From: Paenibacillus paridis
Lineage (GTDB): Bacteria; Bacillota; Bacilli; Paenibacillales; Paenibacillaceae
Reading direction: 5' to 3'
Length of the DNA stretch: 64,000 bases
Assembly (NCBI RefSeq): GCF_006345825.1
Contig: NZ_VCIX01000085.1
Coordinates: 1-64,000 of the forward strand
The notes under the pieces are model-generated. The model searched no databases and was not told the origin of the DNA. It saw only the letters and a list, made by a program, of their open reading frames with translations. Positions 1 to 8,114 of this stretch are shown one piece after another; position 1 is the stretch's first letter, and each line of letters starts with the position of its first letter. The translations under genes were made by a program, and so were the position numbers.

Positions 1-283
1 ACCTCTTACCACCCATACCGAATCATCTCCCTTATCCTTATTTTAATTGATTTGGATAGGAAGACTCCAGTTTAATTAGGGGGCCTAGGAGCAAATGCAC
101 TAAATTGGAGTGTTATTAGCTTCATATGGAACTAATCAGACATCTATCCTGTACGTTATACAACATAGGTGGATAGGTTCGCGCAAAATTAACGTGTAGC
201 CTGTAAAAGTACAAGATAGCACAAGTCGACTATGAACAAACCAGACTGCGCAAGGAGCGTTGAATTATCAGTAGTCCGACGAT
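1..283. other. Intergenic left edge, no gene seen
   Basis: I see no convincing reading frame, RNA or mobile-element end in this AT-rich stretch. The motif GGATAGG occurs near 53-59 and 170-177, and its complement CCTATCC-like sequence near 143-149, but the copies are too short and scattered to call. The stretch ends at the large hairpin at 284-332. Confidence 0.5.
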
Positions 284-332
284 CAACAAAGAGGGACGCA
301 AACACATCATGTGTTTGCGTCCCTCTTTGTTG
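284..332. terminator. Long perfect hairpin ahead of the deacetylase gene
   Basis: Two perfectly complementary 23-base arms (284-306 and 310-332) flank a 3-base loop. The arms begin CAACAAAGAGGGACG and end in its complement. The U-rich distal arm (CCCTCTTTGTTG) resembles long bidirectional terminators of Bacillales, but there is no clean U-tract. It sits 41 bases before the deacetylase start and probably insulates it from upstream transcription. A role as a leader structure is the alternative. Confidence 0.65.
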
Positions 333-373
333 TCCCACGGGTTTGGAATCCATTTAAAAGAGGAGGAAGCTAT

Positions 374-1267
374 ATGGATGAAAAACTAGATTATGCAGCA
401 CGCGAGCGGCTGCTTATTATTCATGCTGATGATTTTGGATTAACGCGAGGGGCTAATGAGGCGATCCTTCATTCCTTCCAGCGGGGGACGATAACATCGG
501 CCTCCATCATGATGCCATGTGCTGCCGCAAGCGAAGCGGTCAGACTGAGCATCCAAAATCGGATAGACGATATTGGCATTCACCTGACTTTAACAAGCGA
601 TGAGAATCGTGCCTATCGTCCCGTATGCCAAAAATATGCCCTGCCAAGTCTAACGACATCCGAGGGCTGCTTCCATCAACGTTTATCCGACTTGGAACTC
701 TGCGCCGACCCGGAGGAGGTTCGAATAGAATTGGAAGCGCAAATTCAACAGGCCGTTTCTTGGGGGCTGATACCTACGCATTTGGATAGTCATGCCGGAA
801 GCCTGATGGGCTTAGCCTCAGGTCGTGATTTTCTGGAGATAACGATAGACCTATGTGAGCAATTTGAGCTGCCCCTCAACCTGCCGAAACGAATAGTTGA
901 ACAGGACTGTTTTGACCAAGCTCAGAAGCTGAGGTTTCAACAAAGGCTGGACTCGGCTAGCAGTCGCGGAGTTCTCTTGATAGACGATCTGGTTTCTCTG
1001 CCGTATTGCTTCCATCCGTTGGCAGATTACGAGCGTATGAAAGAACAGCTTGCGAGGATGATCAAAAGGCTGAAACCGGGGGTCACCCAACTAACAGTAC
1101 ATCCCTCCCTTTTAACGAAGGAACTAATGAACATAACAACTTGCTATCGAGAGAGAGAGCTGGAATTCCGCCTGTTAAATGATCCGGCTATTATAGATGG
1201 TTTCAAACGCGAGAGCATTCAATTAATAACCTGGAAAGACATGAGAGACAGACAAAGAAGGGTGTAG
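374..1267 (+). CDS. ChbG/YdjC-family carbohydrate deacetylase
   Basis: This 297-residue protein fits the YdjC/ChbG deacetylase family, whose characterised members remove acetyl groups from chitooligosaccharides using one metal ion. The metal motif HADDFG lies near residue 16, a second histidine motif HLDSH lies mid-protein, and the C-terminus has the family's VHP segment and a final ITWKDMR strand. Length matches the family (about 250-300). The ATG at 374 is chosen because AGGAGG lies 7 bases upstream; an in-frame GTG at 311 falls inside a hairpin. There is no signal peptide, so it should act on imported sugars. Its tail is 26/27 identical to a stretch near 13721-13747, where a broken homologue remains. 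The substrate is unknown. Confidence 0.85.
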   Translation: MDEKLDYAARERLLIIHADDFGLTRGANEAILHSFQRGTITSASIMMPCAAASEAVRLSIQNRIDDIGIHLTLTSDENRAYRPVCQKYALPSLTTSEGCFHQRLSDLELCADPEEVRIELEAQIQQAVSWGLIPTHLDSHAGSLMGLASGRDFLEITIDLCEQFELPLNLPKRIVEQDCFDQAQKLRFQQRLDSASSRGVLLIDDLVSLPYCFHPLADYERMKEQLARMIKRLKPGVTQLTVHPSLLTKELMNITTCYRERELEFRLLNDPAIIDGFKRESIQLITWKDMRDRQRRV

Positions 1268-1684
1268 TGATGAATTGGAGAAAATAGTGAACAAGCTGGC
1301 GGAGAATGGTTACTGCGGGGCGTTTGTTCTTGAATATGGAGGCGCTGGCAGCGGTGAAGTCGAGCAAAACCGTCGTTATGACGGAGGAAACGGAATGGAT
1401 CGGCGGTCAATTAACCAGCCAGGCGGTCCCGCCTGACGAGCATCCCTGGATCGAGTCTTTCGGCTACACCTAGGAGGCGGTACGGTCAGCCGCTTGTGTC
1501 ATGAGCCACGCGCTGCGCTTGCCGTTTTGGAGCGCCGGCTTGCTCCTTATGTACATAGCGGGCAGCTGACGATTTTGCGCCGCCATGTTCCTAAGAGCGC
1601 CCGTTGCGATGGAGACGCCATCGTCTCGGTGACTACGTTACAGGTGCGGAAGCACATGAAGAAACCGGGGAGCCTCATGCAGCA
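1268..1684 (+). pseudogene. Shredded remnant of a TIM-barrel + FAD oxidoreductase pair
   Basis: Four short blocks match the intact pair at 13943-16355 in the same order with the intervening parts missing. Bases about 1270-1345 match 14629-14706 (TIM-barrel C-terminus). About 1341-1470 match 14844-14971 (FAD-protein N-terminus). About 1471-1628 match 15067-15222. About 1629-1684 match 15331-15380. Junctions fall at short shared strings, for example around GGCAGCG and ACC-AG, as expected for microhomology deletions. No continuous frame survives, so it is non-coding debris of a second copy of this gene pair. It directly abuts the intact deacetylase gene. Confidence 0.85.
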
Positions 1685-1878
1685 TTGAACAAAAGAACTA
1701 CTTTTGAGACAGCCCCTTTTTTTATCCAAAAAGTTGGCGGCAAATCTTTCATACCGACAGCCACAGTGCGGAAATTCAATAATAGAATGACGGATACGTG
1801 AAAGAAAGAAAGTCTCCGGTATTCTATCATAATAAATAAGAACACAATTAACCAATCGAGATGGGGGTATTTCGCCGA
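1685..1878. promoter_or_regulatory. Intergenic region before the module A operon
   Basis: There is no gene here. The AT-rich segment 1800-1855 should contain the promoter for the following isomerase-oxidoreductase genes, but I cannot pick unambiguous -35 and -10 boxes. The T-run at 1717-1723 follows a C-rich string without a clear stem. Confidence 0.3.
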
Positions 1879-2748
1879 ATGACTATTGAAGCAGGCATTA
1901 ATATTTTTTCCGTATACAGGGAGCTTGGTGAGGATTACTTTGGAACGCTGGAGAAGGTTGCTGCTGCAGGGTATGTGAATATTGAGCTTATTGGATTCAA
2001 TATGAAGTCCTTTACACGATATATCGATGAAATTCCGATGGAAGCGGTTCGAGATAAGTTTCGTGAGCTTGGTCTAAATGCAGTAGCGGTTCATGAAGGC
2101 ACGATGCCAGGGCAAGAATTGATTTCGCATGACTGGGATTCGCTTATGAAGTATTACGCGGGTATCGGTTGCCAACGAATCGTGCTCCCATCCGTGTGGA
2201 TCAAAGATCGTGAGGATACGCTGAAAGCTGCGGAGCAAATGAACAGTATCGGCAAAAAAATGAAGGACGGCGGGTTCCAGTTCTATCTGCATAATCACGC
2301 GCATGAGTTTAAAACGGTCGGTGATCAAACGCTGTTCGACTTGATTTTGGAAAATACAGATCCTTCCTATGTGAAATTTGAAATCGATATGGCATGGGTC
2401 GTACGCGCTGGCATAGATCCGATTCATGTGTTAGAGAAGCTTGGCGATCGTTGTGATATTGTCCACCAGAAGGATATAAGCAATAATCTATCCGGCCAGC
2501 TCAATATTATGGAAGCTATGCAGCAAGGCAGCGAAGAAGGGCTTGAACCATTTCAAATCTATCAGAAGCATATTGGCCCTGGAGACTTTGTTGACCTTGG
2601 TACAGGCAGGTTTGATTTTGCAGCTGTGTATGAGCAAATCCGCGCAATGGGGCATGTCCGTTATGCGCTTGTGGAGAACGAGGGCGAGTCGGAAGACAAG
2701 TTTGGCAGCATTCGCAAGGATCTAACCGTGCTTCAACAATATGTATAG
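1879..2748 (+). CDS. Sugar phosphate isomerase/epimerase-like TIM-barrel protein
   Basis: This 289-residue protein belongs to the xylose isomerase-like / AP endonuclease family 2 TIM barrels, whose members act as sugar isomerases, epimerases, dehydratases (IolE type) or lyases with a divalent metal. Candidate metal ligands are the HNHAHE segment, FEIDMAW, VHQKD and the C-terminal VENEGE. The start at 1879 is preferred because GGGGGT precedes it; an in-frame ATG at 1861 would add six residues without a good ribosome site. The Gfo/Idh oxidoreductase follows after 22 bases, so the two are probably co-transcribed and act on the same sugar. It is cytoplasmic. The exact reaction cannot be read. Confidence 0.85.
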   Translation: MTIEAGINIFSVYRELGEDYFGTLEKVAAAGYVNIELIGFNMKSFTRYIDEIPMEAVRDKFRELGLNAVAVHEGTMPGQELISHDWDSLMKYYAGIGCQRIVLPSVWIKDREDTLKAAEQMNSIGKKMKDGGFQFYLHNHAHEFKTVGDQTLFDLILENTDPSYVKFEIDMAWVVRAGIDPIHVLEKLGDRCDIVHQKDISNNLSGQLNIMEAMQQGSEEGLEPFQIYQKHIGPGDFVDLGTGRFDFAAVYEQIRAMGHVRYALVENEGESEDKFGSIRKDLTVLQQYV

Positions 2749-2770
2749 CCCATAAGGAGGAGAATATTCA

Positions 2771-3874
2771 ATGAGCAAAGGAAAACTTAAAATCGGTATC
2801 ATCGGCTGCGGCGGTATCGCGAACCAGAAGCATATGCCATCGTTAGCCAAGCTTTCACATATGGGGGAAATGGTTGCCTTCTGTGATGTTATTGAAGAGA
2901 AAGCGCAAAAGGCGGCACAGGATTTTGGAAGCGAGGGCGCTAAAGTTTATGTCGATTACAAAAAGCTGCTCGAAGACGAATCTATTGATGTTGTTCATGT
3001 ATTAACACCGAACCTGCAGCATTCTTATATAACAGTTGATGCACTAGAAGCGGGCAAACATGTTATGTGTGAGAAGCCAATGGCGATCAACTCAATTGAA
3101 GCCAAAAAAATGGTAGATGCGGCTAAGCGGACTGGCAAGAAACTGACGATTGGCTATCAGAATAGATTTAGAAATGACTCTCAAATTTTGCATAAGGCAT
3201 GCCGCGAAGGTGATTTAGGAGACATTTATATGACCAAAGCTCATGCCGTGCGCAGACGCGGAGTGCCGACATGGGGTGTCTTTCTGGATAAAGAGCAGCA
3301 GGGCGGCGGACCGTTAATCGATTTAGGCACGCATGCGCTGGACTTGGCATTATGGTTCATGGATAACTATAAGCCGAAATCGGTGAGCGGTTCTGTCTAT
3401 CATAAAATGGCGGATAAGTTCGAAGGCAATATGATGGGGGCATGGGACCCGGAAAGATATGATGTAGAAGATTCGGCTTTCGGATTTATTAAAATGGAAA
3501 ACGGCGCTACGATCTTCTTGGAGGCATCATGGATATTAAATACAACCGATGCTAAAGAGGCGATGACTACGCTTTGCGGGACAGAAGGCGGAGCAGAAAT
3601 GAAAGCTAGCTCAACGTTTGGGAAAAGCGATGTCATCTTTAATAGCGCCAAACACGGACAGCTTGTAGAGACGAAACCTTCTTTTAGCGGGGGCATTGCT
3701 TACTTCGGCCCTGGGGCTGAGGATGATGGCGTGAAAGAGGCAAGACAATGGCTGGATAGTATTATTAATGATACCGAGCCTCTCGTAAAACCAGAGCAAG
3801 CTTATGTGGTCACGCAAATTTTAGAGGCGATCTATAAGTCGGCTGAAACGGGCAAAGTTGTAGAATTTGAATAA
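2771..3874 (+). CDS. Gfo/Idh/MocA-family sugar oxidoreductase
   Basis: This 367-residue NAD(P)-dependent dehydrogenase carries an N-terminal Rossmann motif (GIIGCGGIA, about residues 8-16), the family CEKP motif whose lysine is catalytic, and the GGGPLIDLGTHALDL segment that supplies the substrate-binding Asp and His. Such enzymes oxidise or reduce a hydroxyl of cyclic sugars or inositols, often at C3. AAGGAGG lies 11 bases before the ATG. It follows the TIM-barrel gene closely, a pairing seen in inositol, levoglucosan and 3-keto-sugar pathways. It differs clearly in sequence from the module B enzyme at 16386. Substrate is unknown. Confidence 0.9.
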   Translation: MSKGKLKIGIIGCGGIANQKHMPSLAKLSHMGEMVAFCDVIEEKAQKAAQDFGSEGAKVYVDYKKLLEDESIDVVHVLTPNLQHSYITVDALEAGKHVMCEKPMAINSIEAKKMVDAAKRTGKKLTIGYQNRFRNDSQILHKACREGDLGDIYMTKAHAVRRRGVPTWGVFLDKEQQGGGPLIDLGTHALDLALWFMDNYKPKSVSGSVYHKMADKFEGNMMGAWDPERYDVEDSAFGFIKMENGATIFLEASWILNTTDAKEAMTTLCGTEGGAEMKASSTFGKSDVIFNSAKHGQLVETKPSFSGGIAYFGPGAEDDGVKEARQWLDSIINDTEPLVKPEQAYVVTQILEAIYKSAETGKVVEFE

Positions 3875-3912
3875 AGCTTCAATTAATTTAACGGAGTAAC
3901 AATATAAAAAGG

Positions 3913-3938
3913 AGCCTTTCCATCAGTGGGAAGGTTTT
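3913..3938 (+). terminator. Terminator after the TIM/Gfo-Idh gene pair
   Basis: CCTTTCC and GGGAAGG form a 7-pair stem (one G-U) around a 6-base loop, followed by TTTTT. It separates the oxidoreductase from the GH3 gene and may act partially. Confidence 0.65.
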
Positions 3939-4003
3939 TCCGCTAGTGAGAGGGAATACGTTAATGTCTGAATATGATAATCGTCCTAGGAGGCAGTAAT
4001 GAC

Positions 4004-6274
4004 ATGAGTGATAATTGGACTGAAACAAAATTGGAAACGATTACATATGTAAAAAATGAAGGTGGCCCAACACTCGGATATTCAGCTAATTCAGGCGTAA
4101 ATATTATAGTGGAAGATGGTTTTGCATTTAAAGACCTCAATAAGGATGGGAAGGTGGATAAATACGAGGACTGGCGCTTGCCGGCAGAAGAGCGAGCAAA
4201 GGATTTAGCCTCAAAAATGTCCATCGAGCAAATGGCTGGTTTGATGTTGTACAGCGCGCATCAGGCTGTTCCAGCTTCGCATGGCTTCTTCACCGCCTCT
4301 TATAATGGCAAGCCCTATTCGGAGAGCGGTGCGAAGCCGCATGATTTATCCGATGAACAAATAAAGTTTTTAACTAAAGACCATTTGCGGCATGTGCTCC
4401 TTACTTTTGTTGAAAGTCCGGAGATTGCTGCTCATTGGAACAATAAAGTACAAGCCTTGGCCGAAAGTACAGGTTTGGGCATTCCGGCGAATAACAGCAG
4501 CGATCCGCGCCATGGGTCCGATGCGAGCAAGGAATATAATGCAGGGGCGGGAGGCGCAATTTCCATGTGGCCCGAAACGCTAGGACTTGCAGCAGCTTTT
4601 GATCCTGAGCTTGTTCATCAATTTGGGGAGATCGCTGCTAAGGAATACAGGGCGCTTGGCATTGCAACCGCTCTTTCTCCCCAAATTGATATTGCGACCG
4701 ATCCAAGGTGGTCGCGCTTCGACGGCACGTTCGGAGAGGATTCAAGACTGTCAGCCGATTTGGCAAAAGCCTACGTCGACGGGTTTCAGACCTCGTTTGA
4801 AGAAGAGTCTCCATCAGACGGCTGGGAATCAGGAAGCGTAAATGCGATGGTCAAGCATTGGCCGGGCGGCGGTTCTGGCGAAGGCGGCAGAGATGCTCAT
4901 TTTGGATACGGCAAATTTGCAGTATATCCAGGCAACAACTTCGAGGAGCATCTGATCCCCTTCTTGGACGGCGCTTTCAAGCTCTCGGGGGGGACGGAGA
5001 AAGCATCGGCTATCATGCCTTATTATACGATTTCCTATAATCAAGATCAGGAGAATGGCGAGAATGTGGGCAACGCCTACAACGCTCACATCATCGGCAG
5101 CCTGCTTCGTGATAAATATGGCTACGATGGTGTTGTTTGCACGGACTGGGGAATTACGGACGATGAAGGCACTGATATTACACGGTTGTTTCCAGGAGGA
5201 CGTGCATGGGGGGTTGAGGAAGGTTATACCGTTTCGGAGCGTCATTACAAAGCACTTATGGCCGGAGTAGATCAATTCGGAGGAAATAATGATGCGGGTC
5301 CTGTCATTGAAGCTTACCATATCGGTGTGGCAGAGCATGGTGAAGCCTATATGCGAGCAAGGTTTGAGCAGTCAGCGGTAAGGCTCTTGAAGAACATGTT
5401 CCGCGTCGGCTTATTCGAGAACCCGTATTGCGATCCAGAGCAAACTACTCGTATTGTCGGCAATGCTGAATTTATGACAGCAGGCTACGAAGCGCAGCTC
5501 AAATCACTCGTTTTGCTTAAAAACAAAGGAAACGTTCTCCCGATACAGAAATTAAAGACGGTCTATATTCCTAAACGCTACAGACCAGCAGGTACCAATT
5601 GGATTGGATTCCCGACTGCTGCATTTGATGGATATCCCGTCAATATGGATGTTATACAGAAATATTTCAAGGTAACGGGTGACCCGGAGACAGCTGATTT
5701 TGCAATGGTGTTCATTACGGGGGCAGATTCCGGCAGCGGATACAGCAAGGCAGATGCTGAAGCGGGTGGAAACGGCTATGTTCCGATAAGCTTGCAATAC
5801 GCCCCTTATACCGCAGAGCATGCCAGGGAAATTAGTATAGCCGGCGATGAAAGAGATGTGTTAAACCGCTCCTATAAGGGGAAAACGGTAACGACCACAA
5901 ATGTTTACGACTTGGAGGCTGTACTGAGAACGAAAGAGGTTATGAAAGGCAAGCCTGTCATTGTATCGCTTCAATTATCGAAGCCTTCTATCGTTGCAGA
6001 ATTTGAAGCGGAGGCCGATGCAATCATTGCTGCATTTGGGGTACAGGATCAAGCGATTCTAGATATGATTACCGGTGAAGCAGAGCCTTCAGGGCTGCTG
6101 CCGATGCAGATGCCTGCGAATATGAAGACCGTTGAAGAGCAGCTGGAGGATGTTGCACACGATATGGAAGTACATGTTGATTCCGAGGGGAACGCCTATG
6201 ATTTTGCATACGGCTTAAACTGGAGCGGGATTATCGTGGATGATAGGACGGAACGCTACGGCAAGAAAAAATAG
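4004..6274 (+). CDS. Glycoside hydrolase family 3 (beta-glucosidase-like)
   Basis: This 756-residue cytoplasmic GH3 enzyme would release terminal beta-linked sugars from imported oligosaccharides. A perfect 12-residue EF-hand-type calcium loop (DLNKDGKVDKYE) lies near residues 35-46. The GH3 barrel follows, with substrate-binding KHWPGGG and the nucleophile segment GVVCTDWG (Asp in TDWG). The C-terminal alpha/beta sandwich contains LKSLVLLKN. The start at 4004 has AGGAGG ten bases upstream; an in-frame ATG at 3974 lacks one. There is no signal peptide. It is followed by regulator and importer genes of module A. Specificity (glucoside, xyloside or other) cannot be assigned. Confidence 0.9.
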   Translation: MSDNWTETKLETITYVKNEGGPTLGYSANSGVNIIVEDGFAFKDLNKDGKVDKYEDWRLPAEERAKDLASKMSIEQMAGLMLYSAHQAVPASHGFFTASYNGKPYSESGAKPHDLSDEQIKFLTKDHLRHVLLTFVESPEIAAHWNNKVQALAESTGLGIPANNSSDPRHGSDASKEYNAGAGGAISMWPETLGLAAAFDPELVHQFGEIAAKEYRALGIATALSPQIDIATDPRWSRFDGTFGEDSRLSADLAKAYVDGFQTSFEEESPSDGWESGSVNAMVKHWPGGGSGEGGRDAHFGYGKFAVYPGNNFEEHLIPFLDGAFKLSGGTEKASAIMPYYTISYNQDQENGENVGNAYNAHIIGSLLRDKYGYDGVVCTDWGITDDEGTDITRLFPGGRAWGVEEGYTVSERHYKALMAGVDQFGGNNDAGPVIEAYHIGVAEHGEAYMRARFEQSAVRLLKNMFRVGLFENPYCDPEQTTRIVGNAEFMTAGYEAQLKSLVLLKNKGNVLPIQKLKTVYIPKRYRPAGTNWIGFPTAAFDGYPVNMDVIQKYFKVTGDPETADFAMVFITGADSGSGYSKADAEAGGNGYVPISLQYAPYTAEHAREISIAGDERDVLNRSYKGKTVTTTNVYDLEAVLRTKEVMKGKPVIVSLQLSKPSIVAEFEAEADAIIAAFGVQDQAILDMITGEAEPSGLLPMQMPANMKTVEEQLEDVAHDMEVHVDSEGNAYDFAYGLNWSGIIVDDRTERYGKKK

Positions 6275-6288
6275 TTTGATAAAGCGCG

Positions 6289-6308
6289 GCCGGGGATTAA
6301 TCCCCGGC
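6289..6308. promoter_or_regulatory. Perfect 20-bp palindrome between GH3 and yesM-like gene
   Basis: GCCGGGGATTAATCCCCGGC is a perfect palindrome 14 bases after the GH3 stop. No T-run follows directly; a T-run comes 20 bases later at 6330-6335. It could be a weak terminator, an mRNA-stabilising hairpin or an operator. Confidence 0.45.
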
Positions 6309-6366
6309 TAATAGTTGTATATAGCTCTATTTTTTATTTAAGAGGCAAATGGGGGCTTAGCAGAAC

Positions 6367-8112
6367 TTGAAATTACTTAATCGTTCTCTCTTTAATTCGC
6401 TTCGATTCAAGCTGATAACAGGGCTTATGCTCATTATGATTCCGATGGTTTCCTTTCTTATTTATAACAATCTGTATTCCATTGATGTTGTTCGTAATCA
6501 AGTGGCGCAGTCCAACAGCAATATGCTTAATCTATACATGGGTTTGATTGATACGACGCTTGAGGATATAGATAGCTATATGCTCAAATTTATTGCGGAA
6601 GAATCCGGTTTGAATATTCTCGATAGTCTCCCTGAAGCAGATGTAGATTTATACAATTTGCAGCGAATTTGGCTATTTACAGAGTTAAGAGACAATGCGA
6701 CTTATTATAAAGCATTGGACTATTTTTTTATTTATTCGCCCTTGAATCAGGATTTGTTGTTCGCGCCTAAGCTGACGGGCTCTGCTTATACCAACAATGA
6801 TTTCATCAAGGAAGGAATTGTTGCGCGTCTGAACGATGAACAAGCGATGAAAAACTATCAGTACGATAAATGGTCTGTGCTGAATTTGAAAGAAAAAAAT
6901 TATTTGCTGCATATGATTAAGGCTGGCAACCTGTACATTGGGGCAGGGGTAAATGTAGACGGAGTTATGGACCCGCTGGACTTTCTAGACCTTGGATCGG
7001 AAGGGAGGTCTCTGCTTGTTGATGAGAGCAATAGGCCGCTTCAGGACGAGGACTTTTTCGAAAAAAATAAAATCGATTTATCCTATATCTCTAAGACGTA
7101 TCAGCTTTCCGGCGCAGACAACAATTACCTCGTCATGGGCGAAAAGTCAGGCAAAGGTGAATTTGGATTAGTAGCTGTCGTACCCGAACGAAATATTTTG
7201 GAGAAGCTTCCTTATCTGCAAAGAATCATTGTGCTTATTGCGACAGGCTCGATTCTCATTCTAGTGATTGCTCTGTATTTTCTGCGTAAAGTGGTCCTGC
7301 TGCCGATCAATCGAATTATCGTCGCCATGCGCAAAATCAAAGAAGGCTATATGGAGGCAAGAATACCGAATAAACCGACCTCCAATGAATTTGAGATGAT
7401 GAACGAAACGTTCAACAGCATGGTTTGCGATATTCAACAATTAAAAATTGACGTATATGAGGAGCAATTGATTAATCAGAAAGCAGAGCTGAAACAGCTG
7501 CAGCTGCAAATTAACCCTCACTTTTTTTTGAATAGCTTAAACATCATCTATTACTTGGCGCAAGAGAAGAAGTACGAATTAATACAGGAGCTGTCCCTCT
7601 CCTTGATCCGCTATTTCAGGTTTATGTTCCGCAGCCAGACGGATTACGTGCTTCTGCAGGATGAGCTTAATCATAGTGAAAACTATTTGAAAATCCAGAC
7701 CTTCCGCTTTCCCGGAAGCTTTACGTACGACATCGCTGTTGATGGCGAGCTGAAGGAATGTTATATTCCTCCGTTAATTATCCAGAGCTTTGCTGAGAAT
7801 ACGATAAAACACGCAATTAACACGGATGAACCGACTCATATTGCGATAACAATTGGAAGATGCGAATTGATGCCAGATGAGAGGCTGCGAATTCAAATTC
7901 ATGATACAGGCCGGGGCTTCTCCGAGGAGGTCTTGCAGAAGCTGCAGCAGGAAATTAATTTAATGAATGAAGATGGGGAGCATATTGGCATTTGGAATGT
8001 AAGACGCAGATTACGGCTGTTATACGGGGACAAGGCGAGCATGGCTTTTTATAACGAAGATGGTGCAGCAGTTGAAATAACGATGCCTTTAACGAAAGAA
8101 ATGAGGTCGTGA
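6367..8112 (+). CDS. YesM-type sensor histidine kinase
   Basis: This 581-residue membrane kinase has a membrane segment near residues 13-31, a roughly 250-residue extracytoplasmic sensor region, a second membrane segment near 290-308 and a HAMP region. The His_kinase domain carries the phospho-acceptor in QINPHFFLNSLN, followed by an ATPase domain with the DTGRGF G-box. The start is TTG, with GGGGGC about ten bases upstream. It overlaps or abuts the response regulator gene at 8109-8115. YesM proteins sense extracellular sugars, often with the help of a solute-binding lipoprotein. It should control the importer genes immediately downstream. Confidence 0.92.
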   Translation: MKLLNRSLFNSLRFKLITGLMLIMIPMVSFLIYNNLYSIDVVRNQVAQSNSNMLNLYMGLIDTTLEDIDSYMLKFIAEESGLNILDSLPEADVDLYNLQRIWLFTELRDNATYYKALDYFFIYSPLNQDLLFAPKLTGSAYTNNDFIKEGIVARLNDEQAMKNYQYDKWSVLNLKEKNYLLHMIKAGNLYIGAGVNVDGVMDPLDFLDLGSEGRSLLVDESNRPLQDEDFFEKNKIDLSYISKTYQLSGADNNYLVMGEKSGKGEFGLVAVVPERNILEKLPYLQRIIVLIATGSILILVIALYFLRKVVLLPINRIIVAMRKIKEGYMEARIPNKPTSNEFEMMNETFNSMVCDIQQLKIDVYEEQLINQKAELKQLQLQINPHFFLNSLNIIYYLAQEKKYELIQELSLSLIRYFRFMFRSQTDYVLLQDELNHSENYLKIQTFRFPGSFTYDIAVDGELKECYIPPLIIQSFAENTIKHAINTDEPTHIAITIGRCELMPDERLRIQIHDTGRGFSEEVLQKLQQEINLMNEDGEHIGIWNVRRRLRLLYGDKASMAFYNEDGAAVEITMPLTKEMRS

Positions 8113-8114
8113 AT

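Noticed and set aside
311..373. In-frame GTG-started extension of the deacetylase
   Set aside because: The start falls inside a 49-base hairpin and has no ribosome site; ATG at 374 has AGGAGG.
1494..1855. Several short open frames on both strands
   Set aside because: They lie in the decayed TIM/FAD remnant and the following AT-rich spacer, and none has a ribosome site or family features.
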